A DNA stretch of 64,000 nucleotides from Schizochytrium sp. TIO01 (GCA_004764695.1 SMSO01000014.1:3361148-3425147); one strand, 5' to 3'. Counted from the first letter of the stretch, positions 34,279 to 45,392 are shown. Notes: a model not told the origin generated them from the letters alone. Made by a program: numbers and translations.

Positions 34279-35553
34279 ATGGAGGCGGCTGCTCTGAAAC
34301 TCTCCCAAGTGCTGGAGGATCGTCAAGACCACCTCGACGAAGTAGGCTTGGTATTGTTCCCAGATGAGGAGCCTGAGGTCTTTGTAATCGATGGCGAAGA
34401 ACAAAACAAACTCGGTATCGATCTTGCCCGAGCAGCAGAACTTTACCGTGCAGCGCGAAAGGTTTATGCAAAGGGTGGGAAAGATGCCTTGGCCATGTCA
34501 AAAGTGATCCTTTTACTGGGGGCTGACTTTGAAAGCTGTTGGAATGCCCGAAAAAGAGGAATATTTGGAGATGAATATCTGTCAAAAGACCTCTTGTCAT
34601 ACAATGAGAGTGCATGTTTCCAGGAAATCAAATTTACAGATTTAGTCTTGAGCAAGCACTTCAAAAGTGCTCCGACATGGGCTCACAGAAGCTGGGTACT
34701 TCGATGTATGCTTCGGAGGTGCAAAAGTCTTGAGGTTCGCCAAAGCATTTTGCAGCACGAATTAGACATTTGTCTTCGTGTAGCTGGGGCCTACACTCGC
34801 TGCTATAATGCTTGGAGCCATCGGGCACAAGTAACAAGCCTGCTAAATAATGATACAGATGCTGTTTTGTTGCATAACGAGCGTATCAAGTTAAGGCATT
34901 GGTTTGTAGGACATGTTTCAGATCATTCATCGATGTCTCAAATGCTCTGCGTTATGACTGCCTTGGGCAACGCAGAGCACATTCTTGAGGAGGAAATTAA
35001 TTTCGCATCTCGGCTGGTAGCTCGCTACCCTGGGCATGAAGCTCTCTGGCGATACAAGCGTGGTCTCATCTATCACCTGCTATATAAAGTGTCAAGCGAG
35101 GAACGACGGATGGCGGCGGACCACATAAGTGAATTTCTAAACGGAGATATCGATGCAGATGTCTCAATGATAGATGAGTTTGCGAACGATAACTTAGATC
35201 TTGACCTGGCACAACAGGAAGCTGCTTGGACATCTTCAGACCGGTATTCTCGGCTAAATTTTCTTTTGAGGTCAGAGATTATGCTGTCTATCGCTTGTGC
35301 TAATGATCTAACTTGTGCACGAAGTGTAGAGCAGCGGCGGTGCGCACTGACATTCATGATGCACGTCTTTCGTACGGTATATCGAGCGCTCCACCGAGCT
35401 ATCCCCCAGGTCCTTGTTTCTGGATTGCGGAAGGCTCCACATAATAAAGCAGGTCCTCTGCACCCCAACAACAATGCAATAATTCAAGCTTGGGAGGATT
35501 TAATAAATGAAACCCTTGAAACTGTCAGTCAAGATTTGTCTGCGCAAAGCTAG
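34279..35553 (+). CDS. PTAR1: PTAR1-like protein prenyltransferase alpha-subunit repeat protein
   Basis: This 424-residue protein carries PPTA repeats, the paired helices of prenyltransferase alpha subunits: SAPTWAHRSWVL near 132, YTRCYNAWSHRAQV near 173, HVSDHSSMSQML near 214 and YPGHEALWRYKRGLIYHLL near 253. The order, spacing and length fit PTAR1 better than FNTA or RABGGTA, which have more regular repeats. In mammals PTAR1 pairs with RABGGTB as geranylgeranyltransferase type III, which lipidates the Golgi SNARE YKT6 after farnesylation. The third repeat lacks the usual Tyr/Arg (HYRxF) and is the most divergent. The ATG at 34279 gives the full N-terminus. It is convergent with APE2, 274 bp away, and lies just downstream of a triplicated 150-bp repeat. 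Confidence 0.85.
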   Translation: MEAAALKLSQVLEDRQDHLDEVGLVLFPDEEPEVFVIDGEEQNKLGIDLARAAELYRAARKVYAKGGKDALAMSKVILLLGADFESCWNARKRGIFGDEYLSKDLLSYNESACFQEIKFTDLVLSKHFKSAPTWAHRSWVLRCMLRRCKSLEVRQSILQHELDICLRVAGAYTRCYNAWSHRAQVTSLLNNDTDAVLLHNERIKLRHWFVGHVSDHSSMSQMLCVMTALGNAEHILEEEINFASRLVARYPGHEALWRYKRGLIYHLLYKVSSEERRMAADHISEFLNGDIDADVSMIDEFANDNLDLDLAQQEAAWTSSDRYSRLNFLLRSEIMLSIACANDLTCARSVEQRRCALTFMMHVFRTVYRALHRAIPQVLVSGLRKAPHNKAGPLHPNNNAIIQAWEDLINETLETVSQDLSAQS

Positions 35554-35827
35554 AGAAGCTGTCTCTTTTAATGAGGTTCTTTATTTCATTTAAACACCGT
35601 CTACCTGATCTTGCCTTAATTGCGTCTTTGTGACTAGAAGCACTCTTATGCGAGTTTAGCATGGTGTCTGTCCATCGTACAAAATTCTCCAAGAAATGAT
35701 CGAGTTAATCATGCTTTCAGTAAAAAAGTATGCTTATATATATGTTCTCTACACTCCGGCAGGTTGCAAGGAAGTTACCATAGGGAGTAATATTTAGAAA
35801 AGTAAAAGATTTTCACGAGGATCACGT
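35554..35827. other. Convergent spacer between PTAR1 and APE2
   Basis: AT-rich 274-bp spacer carrying the 3' ends of both genes. Nothing else is seen. Confidence 0.5.
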
Positions 35828-38302
35828 CTAATTTTGCTTGCTCATGGTGCTGTTGCGGGCGAGGAAACTTGTGAGTGTAGCTTGGCCTTTAGGAACTTCA
35901 TGCTTGTTTTTCTTCCTTGGTTTAGTTGAAGTTGGTGCAAGGGGGGCTGAAGAAGATGCTGCAGCTCGTTTCTGTCGACTTGGACGCGATTTAGTAGCTT
36001 GGGATTTCTGCTTCGGAAGATTTTCTTGCTTGGGTAAGTGGGTTCGGCGCGAGGGTCGCTCGGGTGATGATGCCAAGTCAATCACTCCCGAATTTTCATC
36101 CTGAGTAACGTTTTCAATATCTGTGTCTAGAGATACCTGGTTTATCAACGGCGATTGAGATATATCTGAATCCTCTTGCTTTTCTGGGACTTGGAGGATT
36201 GTGTTGGTTGGATCTACTCCTGACAAGGTTCGTTCGATAGATTCAGAAGTGTGATCTTCAAGCTTCGAATTTGATAAAGACAAGTTTACAGAGGGTACGT
36301 CATTTGCGACACCTTTGCCAACTATACTATCCTGGGACTTATTTTGCTTTGATAAAGACAAGTCTGCAGAGGGTGCGCCATTTGCGACGCCTATGCTCAT
36401 TATACTATCTTGTTGTGACTTCTCCTGCTTAACTTGGGGTACTGCAAAGAAGTTTGTAATGTGACGCTGTTTTTTGTGCGGTTGAGCACGTTTTGTAGTA
36501 CGGCTTCTATCATCTAGTATACAACTTTTCGAAGCTTCTGTGTCATCCAATCGAAGGCAAAGTGAAACCCCCACGTGATCACTGTATTTTGGAGGTGTAT
36601 ATATAATACCATTATGCGTGAGTCCGAATTGAGACTTTGTTGCGGCCTCAGTTGCACCTTGGAGTCCTCCGCCACTGAATGCAGCAGGTTGAAAACGACC
36701 ACCAGCAGTTGCAGCACATTTGGCAGCAGCAAAACCCATGACGCCACCCGAGTGATGCGCTGGATCTCTGCATCCACATCGCAATGTAATATTGGTTTGA
36801 GCCATGCGCTGTTCTAACAATTTATCAATAACAAAATAATCGATGCGGGCGCCCCGGTTCTCGTACCGAGAGTTTGTGTATTGATCCCAGCATGTGAAGC
36901 GGTTCCGAGCGTAAGGGTAAAGTGTTCTAAACGTGTCAATCATGCCATCCTGAGTGCCGAGCTCATTGTGAAACCAGTGTATCACACGAGGGTCATTAGG
37001 CGACTTCCCACTATGCTTGGAAAGCAAAAGCATATCTCGCCAGACCCAATTTATATCTGCAACAGCTTTAAGTAATTCGGCAATGTCAGCGACACTTGGG
37101 TTACGCTCTTCGTAATTGTACATGTATTCAAAGTAAGATTCGCTATCACGAAGCTTTCCGACTTTGACTTCCCGTGTTTCGCCTCCAACTATTGGAACAT
37201 TAAGTACCATACGATAGCGTTCGCGCGCCTCTTTAGTGACAGTGCTCCTTGTGATTTCAGTTTTATAGACACGTGCGTTGAGAGCTCGTAACACTGATGG
37301 CCACCATTCTTGGAGGTCTTGTTTAATATGGCAACATTGTGGACGTGTCGAGCCGCATGCGCAAGGTGTAGTGCCGGCCAGAAGTGCATTAATATCAATT
37401 CGGCAACTCATATAGTGCACATCGAGAGGACCAGCTGCTAAGTTAAGGTCTCCACAAAGGATGATTGGTTTATTGGTTCGCTTTCGTTCACGTATCATTG
37501 CAGATCGCAAGGCATTATAAAACCGCATGCGGAGTTCAGTACCGTTTGACCCTGCAGGAGCATAGACATTAAATAAACCAAATTCATGGTGCTCTGTGAA
37601 GAGGCAGCGACCCATGGCATCAAGTTCAGGGTCTTGAAGAACCTGAGGGTCGGCGCGGATGGTGAGTCCTGTCCGTGCCCAAGTTGCAACTCCTTGCATG
37701 CCTTTCCTGTTGGGGTCCTTCTCATAACAGGGGGCCCAGAATGTTTCAAAGCCCTTGGCAAAGGCCCCAATTTTCCGGGCTTGTGCCGTGATAACAGTAG
37801 AGGTAATTTTAACTTCTTGTATGCATACGATGTCAGCGTCATGTTGAGACCAAAATTCGCTAACATCATCTCCATCCACACCGATTCTTTCTAGCGTAGT
37901 TTGCCAGGCTGCAACATTCCAGCTCAGCAGATGCAAGAAGGTTTCTCTTGCGTCTTGCTGAGGTTCGCCCTTCTCACTGGTCTGGGCATTATTTACTCTT
38001 GTTCCGTCTGCTGATTTTGAGGACAACGAAGACGACGAGGATTGTGGATAGGCTGCAGGAGCTTTCTCCTTGGCGTCATCCAACATCATAGCCTCATCCT
38101 CTCCTTCGAAATCCTCCTCTTCAGCAAGCTCTGCTCCTTGCTTCCCTTGGTTTTCAGGATCAACAATCTCCGTGAAGCTATCGTTTCCTTGGGCATTCTT
38201 GACGAGGTTTCGGATTACTTTGGACTCTGGGAGCGCTGTAGCTGCAGAAACATCTGCAGTGGGTGCTGCGTTGACCAATGTTGTGTTTCTTGGGGCAGCC
38301 AT
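35828..38302 (-). CDS. APEX2: AP endonuclease 2 (APE2/APEX2)
   Basis: An 824-residue exonuclease III-type (EEP fold) enzyme. ATG at 38302 is preferred over an upstream in-frame TTG. After an acidic, Ser-rich N-terminus, the catalytic motifs are intact: LLSWNVAAW (metal Asn), CIQEVKI (metal Glu), GLFNVYAP, ILCGDLNLA (GDLN), NRGARIDYFVID and YSDHVGV (catalytic Asp-His). It cuts DNA at abasic sites and trims 3' ends in base excision repair and ATR signalling. A PIP-box, QRHITNFFAVP, lies near residue 610 and should bind PCNA; a weaker one, QATLTSFLARN, is near the C-terminus. The family's C-terminal Zf-GRF domain is not seen. A 26-residue tandem repeat lies between the boxes. The central insert with several Cys/His (CACGSTRPQCCHIKQ) is unusual. 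Confidence 0.93.
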   Translation of the reverse strand: MAAPRNTTLVNAAPTADVSAATALPESKVIRNLVKNAQGNDSFTEIVDPENQGKQGAELAEEEDFEGEDEAMMLDDAKEKAPAAYPQSSSSSLSSKSADGTRVNNAQTSEKGEPQQDARETFLHLLSWNVAAWQTTLERIGVDGDDVSEFWSQHDADIVCIQEVKITSTVITAQARKIGAFAKGFETFWAPCYEKDPNRKGMQGVATWARTGLTIRADPQVLQDPELDAMGRCLFTEHHEFGLFNVYAPAGSNGTELRMRFYNALRSAMIRERKRTNKPIILCGDLNLAAGPLDVHYMSCRIDINALLAGTTPCACGSTRPQCCHIKQDLQEWWPSVLRALNARVYKTEITRSTVTKEARERYRMVLNVPIVGGETREVKVGKLRDSESYFEYMYNYEERNPSVADIAELLKAVADINWVWRDMLLLSKHSGKSPNDPRVIHWFHNELGTQDGMIDTFRTLYPYARNRFTCWDQYTNSRYENRGARIDYFVIDKLLEQRMAQTNITLRCGCRDPAHHSGGVMGFAAAKCAATAGGRFQPAAFSGGGLQGATEAATKSQFGLTHNGIIYTPPKYSDHVGVSLCLRLDDTEASKSCILDDRSRTTKRAQPHKKQRHITNFFAVPQVKQEKSQQDSIMSIGVANGAPSADLSLSKQNKSQDSIVGKGVANDVPSVNLSLSNSKLEDHTSESIERTLSGVDPTNTILQVPEKQEDSDISQSPLINQVSLDTDIENVTQDENSGVIDLASSPERPSRRTHLPKQENLPKQKSQATKSRPSRQKRAAASSSAPLAPTSTKPRKKNKHEVPKGQATLTSFLARNSTMSKQN
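36270..36425 (-). repeat. 78-bp (26-residue) tandem duplication inside APE2
   Basis: TTTGATAAAGACAAG occurs at 36270 and 36348, exactly 78 bp apart. The encoded copies share the pattern QDSI, GVAN, PS and LSLS. The duplication keeps the frame and sits in the disordered tail between the two PIP-like boxes. Confidence 0.85.
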
Positions 38303-39317
38303 ACGCCACACACTCAACTCGAGGAGGTTTGTGGTGCCTGGCGAGTGATATGATACTATCTATTCTTTAGTTTATATCAACATCCTGAAGGGAAAAACTA
38401 AAGAGAAAATATGACGATAATATAACGCTCTATCTCCAAGACTTTTTGCTAAAGCTCGTTCAATAAACAGCGGGAGTCTAATTATTACCTGATTTTGGTG
38501 GCGACATGAAAGCGATCGTTGTTGATTTACAGGGCCTTTGTATAACCTTCAAAAGGTGATGATTGTGAAAGCGTGGCCAACCTGGCCACATCAGACCACG
38601 TAATATTAATATACATGCATTTTAAAGTTTGTGCCTACAAAGCAGATTTAAGTGAAACGATGCGGTTGTTCGTGTTCCGCGCTATGTGGAACAAATCCTT
38701 GCCTATGGTGTCTTAACTCTGGTATCGTCATGACTAAGGAAGCAGGAGAGAGGAGTCGGCAAGACAAGACAAATATGTGATGTGATGAAGGACTCATTGA
38801 GATATTTCAAGAAAAGCAAAACACATCTCATGATTATTTGGTGTTTTGAAGAGTAAAGTTAAGTTGTAAAGAGAAGGACCAGAGTGTACGGCAGGTGAGT
38901 TTCCACTTATACAGTTGGTCCAAAGACAAAATGATAACCTATTTATATCCTCACCGAGATGCAGTTGCATCTCGGAGCACTCAAAACTGAGATTATAGCT
39001 GCGTTGTGCGCGAATGAATAAAGTCTGTAGGTTATAGTCGAGTGCCCAACAAAGAAAAGCATAAGAAGAAAGTTCAGGTCTATATATGCCCCACAACCAA
39101 CATCAAAGAGACACTGCTATACATTTTCGAGAAAGACGTAGCTATTCTTTTTGAGATTGTGTTTTGTACCATGCGTGAAGAACATTCATCTTCTTGAAGA
39201 GGGAACGGGGTTGCGAGCAGGGCAACTATACGTATATTTTGCACAGGACAAGGAGGTTTGTTTCAGAGATTGGTCTTATAGGCTGGCAGTCACCGTATAT
39301 AATGAAACATAAGAACT
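38303..39317. other. 1-kb region between APE2 and the BRO-N-like gene
   Basis: This is the upstream side of APE2 and the 3' side of the next gene, both on the minus strand. The ORFs present are short and carry no recognisable motif. Confidence 0.5.
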
Positions 39318-40877
39318 TCAGCGAGGGGAGATCTTACTCTGGGGAAGAGAAGGGTCCTGTTTCATCTGCGGCTGTTGGTGCTGCTGTAGATGCTGATACT
39401 GTTGCTGAAGATACTTGTGCTGTGTGAGGGCATTCGGCGGCAGCATACCTGTAAGCTGGGCGAGCTGTGCAGGGGTCATGTTCTGGAGAGTGGGAAGTTG
39501 CATCTGCTGCATTTGTTGCAGAGCAGCCGCATGCTGCTGCTGCATGGTAGCAGCCGCGTTATTGGGGTTATTTGCCTGATAATGTGGCATAGCTGCGGCT
39601 GCCGCTGCGGCGACCTCTGCAGCAGCAGCTGCTGCATTGTTGTTGCCGTTGTTGTTGCCATTGTTGCCGTTGTTGTTGCCATTGTTGACGTTGTTATTTC
39701 CGTTTCCAGATGCGTTTTGCGGTGAATTGTTCTTCTCAAGAATATTGATGAGGAACTCTTCGCCCTTATCCCCATGGTTCTCGAAGAGGTAGTCTGCGAT
39801 CTTGATGCGGAAGGCATCTGCCTTTTTGGACGGGATCGTCATGAGCATCCGCACCACTCCGCGAAAACCCACAACATAGGTGAAAGATCCCTGGTTGTTA
39901 AGCTGCACAGATCGGAAATCCCGTGCAACCTCAGGATACTTCCTGCGGTACCACTTCACACGTCTGTTGAGATTTGATGAGTCCACTTCCCCAGTGAGCT
40001 GTTCAATGATGTCTCGTACAGAGAATTCCCCAGTTGCCTCGTGCACACGAAATTTGGAGAACAAAGATCTTATGGACCCCGTGAGATGCACTGAGGTATC
40101 CACATCCTCAATTTCCGACCGAGGGCGCTTACGACGTCTTTGCTGCATGAGCAATTGATGCTGTTGTTGCTGTTGCTGAGACTGCAAGTCGCCGACAACG
40201 TTGTTGACATTTACTCCAGTGCTACCTCCATTTTGCATCTTAGGCTTGGGAATGTTCACACGCATGCTTGTGCACAGTACGTTAAGAAGATCCCTGTACT
40301 GTGACCGAAACTCGTCAGCCTTTGGGTGTGGGAAAGAGCTGCAACATCACGAGAGCATTGGCGGTGGAGAGACGACTTTCGTCGAGACCGGGTTCAGCAT
40401 AGAGCTCGAGAAATCGTGTCCGTGCAGAAGCAGCCTCTGCTGCGAGCCGGGAGGAGAATCCAATGGCAGCCTTACCAACTTCGATAGCATCGAACGGTGT
40501 CTCACTCTCGTCATCGTAGCTAGGTGCAGTACCAAGACGCTCACGGAGCAACGCATGCAAAGATCCCTGCGAGAGCAACGCAATTGGCAGAGGAATGCCT
40601 TGTTGATTTGCTTGCATGACGACGCCACGGGGAAGACGTTGCTGTTGGAGAAGTAAGGAATGCTGAGGACCGAGAGCAGCAAGACCTCCGAGCCCCGCAG
40701 CTCCACCCATGGCTGCAGCACTGCCAAGAGCAGCTTGGGAAGGCGCGAGTCCATGGGCTCCTAAGCTCATGCCGAGAGCTCCAAGACCCTGCATTGTGCC
40801 CGGAAAACCAGCGTACTGGGCCTCGGCTCCCTGAGAAGCATTGCCATTGCTGTTGTTGTTGTTGTTGCCGTTGTTAC

Positions 40878-40909
<32 letters not shown>

Positions 40910-41142
40910 CCGTTGTTGCCATTGTTGTTGCCGTTGTTGTTGTTGCCATTGTTCTGGCCACCGCCGCCATTATTGTTCATGCCATTCATCGCATTCATGG
41001 TGTTCATGCCATTCATGGAGTTCATGTTTCCCTGGAGAAGGTGATGTTGCTGTTGCTGCTGCAAATGTTGATGCTGGAGCTGCTGCTGCTGGTGGAGGCG
41101 ATTGCTATTTCCCTGCAGATGATTACTCCTGGCCTCTGCCAT
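39318..41142 (-). CDS. N/Q-rich protein with BRO-N-like domain (one frame break)
   Basis: Two frames make one protein of ~607 residues: frame 1 from ATG 41142 to Lys at 40321-40323, then frame 2 from 40319, one base extra. The junction reads PTPK then ADEFRSQYRDLLNVL, a smooth continuation. The N-terminus has a Gln/His-rich run, a Met/Asn run (NGMNTMNAMNGMN) and an Asn/Gly tract at ~61-100. A helical stretch at ~190-300 (PYDDESETPFDAIEVG and later) precedes the main domain. FSVRDIIEQL near 373, then VQLNNQGSFTYVVGFRG and RMLMTIPSKKADAFRIKIADYLFE at ~421-447, resemble BRO-N/phage-antirepressor domains, where a conserved Arg/Lys-rich helix ends in FRxWI. Asn- and Ala-rich runs (~478-520) and a Gln/His tail follow. 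Prion-like segments suggest a condensing nucleic-acid-binding protein, which is inference. Confidence 0.6.
40317..40324 (-). other. +1 frame break in BRO-N-like gene (AAA-G-GCT)
   Basis: Read on the minus strand: CCC AAA, one extra G, then GCT GAC. Without the shift the frame meets TGA two codons later, at 40315-40317. A one-base excess in the CCC, AAA or GG runs explains it equally well. It has the same AAA-purine-GCT form as the break in the kinesin-like gene. Confidence 0.75.
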
Positions 41143-42340
41143 TGAGTCTCTCCTGACCCACGGGTCCCGGGTGACTCACCTTATTACCGCTACGGTCACG
41201 CAGGATGTGCGTGAATATAAGGGCGCCCGGCAACCAGGGAGATTGGGTTTTGCTGCTCTCCAGATGGGTGCGCGATTCTTCGCTCTGCTTATTGTATTCT
41301 TTCAGACTGCTTCGCTCTGCTTTCTGCCTATTGTTTCTGCATGGTTTTTACTTTTCTTTTCAATTCCTTATTGGGCCTATTGTTTTTTCCCATCCAGTTT
41401 CTACGGTAGACGTAGCTGTGTTGCTACTGGTCTCGGCTTAGAGAGATGACTTCCTCTTCCTTCAAAAGAATGGGTAAAGAAAAAAGGAAGAAGGAAGAAG
41501 ATGGAAAATGAAAAAAAATAATACATGGAATTGATTACTTTGAAACTTTTTTTTTTCTCCCCCCCCAAAATAGTGCTAGAAAAGAAAAGAAAAGAGAACC
41601 TTTAAAAATTAAGGACCTGTCGTTGCGGTCTTCCCGTGCCGTGCCCTCCTGCGTCGTGGCTTTATCCAGCATGTCAAGGAATCGAGTAAGTTTCTTTCTG
41701 TCTGGTATAGTTAGTTTTGCGCCCTCAACCAATCGCTTCTCTCCTTTATTAAAAACCAAAATTAAAAAACAAAAAACATCGTTTTCTTTGAACAAGAAAG
41801 AGCTTCTTCTTTTGTTCCTGGCAGACAGAGAGGGGAGAGACTTTTTTTTTTTTTTTGGTGTCTATTGGTTTTGCCTCTGATTCTCCTCAAGACCATCTCT
41901 CGATTAATATTTCAGGAGGGAAGAAGCGTGCGTGTTGAAAGAGGAAGGAAAGTGGAGAAAGAAAGCGCGGGTCCGCTGATGCCGACTACTGATCGAAGAA
42001 GGGACAACAAGTTTTCACGCTTGTTTCAAAAGGAAAAGGAAAAGTAGGAAAGTGTCTTTGCAGTTTGAAAAACTATTTTTTATTTCCTCAAAGCCTTATT
42101 TAATTTAATAAAAAAACTTTCCATGGACCCTTTTAATAGAATAATGAGTGAGTGAGTCGAACGCACTGACTGGTGAACATGTTTATTTTGATTTTTTATT
42201 TCAAAATTAATTAAAAGGCATAGTTCAAATGTTGAAATGAAAATAAAAGCATTCCGTCTGTGTAAACAGATCAGAGCAGTTCGCTATCTCGGTACTAGCT
42301 AGCACTTAGCCTGCAGTGTCTCACTTAGTCACTGCGTCGC

Positions 42341-42410
42341 ATAGTCAGTTAGTCAGTCAGTCAATGAGTCAGTCATCCATCTAATCAGTCGACAATGAGT
42401 CAGTCAGAAA
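42341..42410. repeat. (AGTC)n tetranucleotide tract with interruptions
   Basis: Several AGTC/TCAG runs separated by a few bases. It is the degenerate counterpart of the run at 43794. Confidence 0.7.
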
Positions 42411-43793
42411 GAACAAAGTAAAGGATAGTCAGTGGCAGCGAGCAATAAATGAAAAAGAAAAGAGGAAATTTTCCTCTCCTTCATCCCGCAACCTTTCCTC
42501 TCCTGGTTCAATATATGTACGATTGGCCAGAGGCAGGTCTTGCTAGGGGTCCTTTTGGTTAGTCTCTTGAGTGTAATGGGATGAAATGAAATGAAGTGAA
42601 AGAAATGAAATGGAATGGAATGATGAGCATTCTGTCACAGGAGGATAACTCGTGTTCTTGTAGTAACCAACAGGCGAGAGTGAGGAAGATTTATTCAGAA
42701 CAGATGCAAAGTGCGAGTAATTCATTGAATGATTTTTATTTATTTTTTAAACTAAACTAAAATATTACCTGTTAGTAGGTGAGCGATTTCTTTCTTTTTG
42801 TATGAGAGAAAGTCCAAAACTCAGACAGCGAAGGAGATTCCTAAAAGGGCTTTCTTTTGCTTCAAAAACTAAGTGATGAAGAAAACTGCGATCGCTTTCC
42901 TTTTTCTCCTACGACGAGGACGAAAAGGAGACAAAGACGATCAGATCGTACCTAAAGTGAGGCGAGGAGGTTCAAGGACCATCACGTCTGTCGGACACCT
43001 CTGCAATTTTCGAAAGAGAGAAAAAAGAGAAAAAACAACAACAAGAAAAGTGAGTGGGCTCCAGGTCATTCATGTTTGCACTTCTACTGCTGTTGTATGT
43101 AAGCTGGTCATTCCTTCCTTCCCGAGCATGACACCATTGAATACCCATGTCTATCTATAACACCTGGGGTCTTGAGAATATTAAAAAATAAATTAAAATT
43201 ATATTGTAACAAGCGGGAATAAAGAATCCTAACGATACTACAGTCCTTCCTTCCTTCTTTCCCACTCTTCTCTTTATTCCCTATTCCTCACGCTGTTCAA
43301 TTCCTTTTTGACCAGCGAGGCGAGTGGGGCTGCCTAGCGAATACGGCTACCGTTCCCTTAACACTTGCGGGGACTAAGGATGTCTCTTCTGGGCCTTCTC
43401 TCTCTAGCTAGCTGGAGAGAGCTTTTCGCTTATTATTATGTCCCTGCCTAGTTCAATTCTGTCTTTGGCTTTTGGCCAGTTTCGATCGATGTCCTTTTCT
43501 CTCCGCTTTTCACTCAACTCAGGATGTCCACTGAGAGGTGGGTGGGTGGGTCCCTAGCGGGCGCCTAGCGAGCGGCTCTTGTGCCCAAAACCTGAGTACT
43601 TTTCAAACGACACACATACGTGTAACACACATTTTTTATAGCTACAGATACCTACCTACTCTAAACAAAAAGTCAGTCAAAATCAATGAAAACCATGAAA
43701 AAAAGCAGCGAACCGAGCGAGGAAAAGCAAAAGCGCTCAACAGCAAAAGCAGCAAGCAGGCTTTGCATCCATCGTCAGCCAGGCCTGTGAGGA

Positions 43794-43832
43794 AGTTAGT
43801 CAGTCAGTCAGTCAGCCAGCCAGCCAGCCACA
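43794..43832. repeat. (CAGT)n changing to (CAGC)n
   Basis: Five CAGT units followed by four CAGC units, a clean motif switch inside one array. Confidence 0.8.
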
Positions 43833-44051
43833 GTAGCCTCGACGCAAGAAGGACCTGTCGCCCATCCTCTCGCGCCCCAGGCCGATCTACCAAAGGGACA
43901 CACGAACACACACCCGTCGCTGCCTCTTCGAAGTTACCCCGTCTTCAAACCAAGAGCCAAGCCGAGCCAAGCCAAGCTTCTTCTCTTCAGCGGGCCAGGC
44001 AAGTTGCCGTGGAGGTCCTTCTCAGAGAAAGAAGTTCTGCCGTCTGTATTG

Positions 44052-44088
44052 AAAGCAAGCAAGCAAGCGAGCAAGCAAGCGAGCAAGG
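44052..44088. repeat. (AAGC)n/(GAGC)n tract
   Basis: About nine tetramer units alternating AAGC and GAGC, the same family as 5643 and 49739. Confidence 0.8.
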
Positions 44089-44214
44089 ATTGATTTCCTG
44101 GCCTTTCCCACCAAATTTCAAATCATCGTTGAAGCTTCTCCATACACTCTCAAAGTAGGACTCCCTATGCGAGGAATAAGAAGGTCAAAGCTGAAGATGG
44201 ACAAGATATACCGA

Positions 44215-44236
44215 GCTAGCTAGCTAGCTAGCTAGC
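44215..44236. repeat. (GCTA)n palindromic tetramer run
   Basis: About five GCTA units. TAGC/GCTA is self-complementary in pairs, so the tract can fold on itself. Confidence 0.85.
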
Positions 44237-44345
44237 GTAGGCGGGCTATTAGGCCGCGCTCGTAGCACAGTCGCTCCTTTTCTCTCACTAATTTGCTCCG
44301 TTCTCTCATTCATCAGAGAAGATCTTTGGCTTTTTGAGAATAGTC

Positions 44346-44399
44346 CCTTCTTCTTCTTCTTCTTCTTCTTCTTCTTCTTCTTCTTCTTCTTCTTCTTCT
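44346..44399. repeat. (TTC)18 trinucleotide run
   Basis: About 18 uninterrupted TTC units. GAA/TTC runs are known to form triplexes. A poly-Ser ORF on the plus strand is created by this run. Confidence 0.9.
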
Positions 44400-44931
44400 G
44401 TTCATATCTTCGTGCTTCGCAGAAAGTTCAAGGCGCCTTCTCTTTCCTTTCTCTCGGGTTTGTTTCACCTACTACTGCTCATGACACGAACGCGGCAGCT
44501 GACGAGTGGAGAAGAAGCTGCTTGGATTGAGAATGGATGCACATGGTCGCTAGTTCTCCTCCTCAAAGTACTCTGCTTGTCACTCGGGTTGTCCCAAGTC
44601 AGGAGAAGACTTCAAACCAATTCAAAAGCCAGAAAGATTGAACCCAGGAAACGGCGCGAAACCGGAGCATGGCCTCATTGTCAGTCTCAAGTACCTGCTG
44701 AGAGCAGAGAGGCATCAAGGCTATGTATGTATGGCCCATTGTTTGAGCCATCTCTCACATCGGTGCAGTTTTTCTCGGTGCTTAGGACAGTAATTTCACA
44801 AGAAAACCTAAACACTCGATTCCCCTTTTGGAAAACTAAGATAAAAAGAACGTGGCGGATTGAATGATCATCATCAGATAAATGTATTTTCCCCACTTTT
44901 TAAATTAAAAATTAAAGTAAAGCTACCTCCT

Positions 44932-45072
<141 letters not shown>

Positions 45073-45392
45073 TTCATGACTCAAATAGCAATAATTCCAA
45101 ATAGAAACGCCTCAAACTAATTTGTTGCGAAGGATCACACATATATGCAGCATCAAAAAGAGATTTAGGCCTCGCTCGTATTATGTTATGTGCATGGCCC
45201 AGGTTAGGTACCTACTATCTCATGTTCTAGCTAGCCGCATATTCAGATACCGCTTTCTTCACAGGCGCTCCGCTCTCCGGTCCCAGACGTGCATAGCCCA
45301 AGACCATGGACTCAGACGCAGCCAATGCACTCATTGCATGGCTGCGAGGGATGCATTGGACCTGCAATCAGTGCAACTGCTGCTCGCCGCTT

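Noticed and set aside
39476-41156. Several ORFs on both strands overlapping the BRO-N-like gene
   Set aside because: They are shadows of Asn, Gln and Gly repeat codons of the real gene.
43538-44158. 206-codon ORF
   Set aside because: Low-complexity sequence, with Ser/Gln/Ala runs from the CAGT and AAGC arrays; no domain and no conserved pattern.
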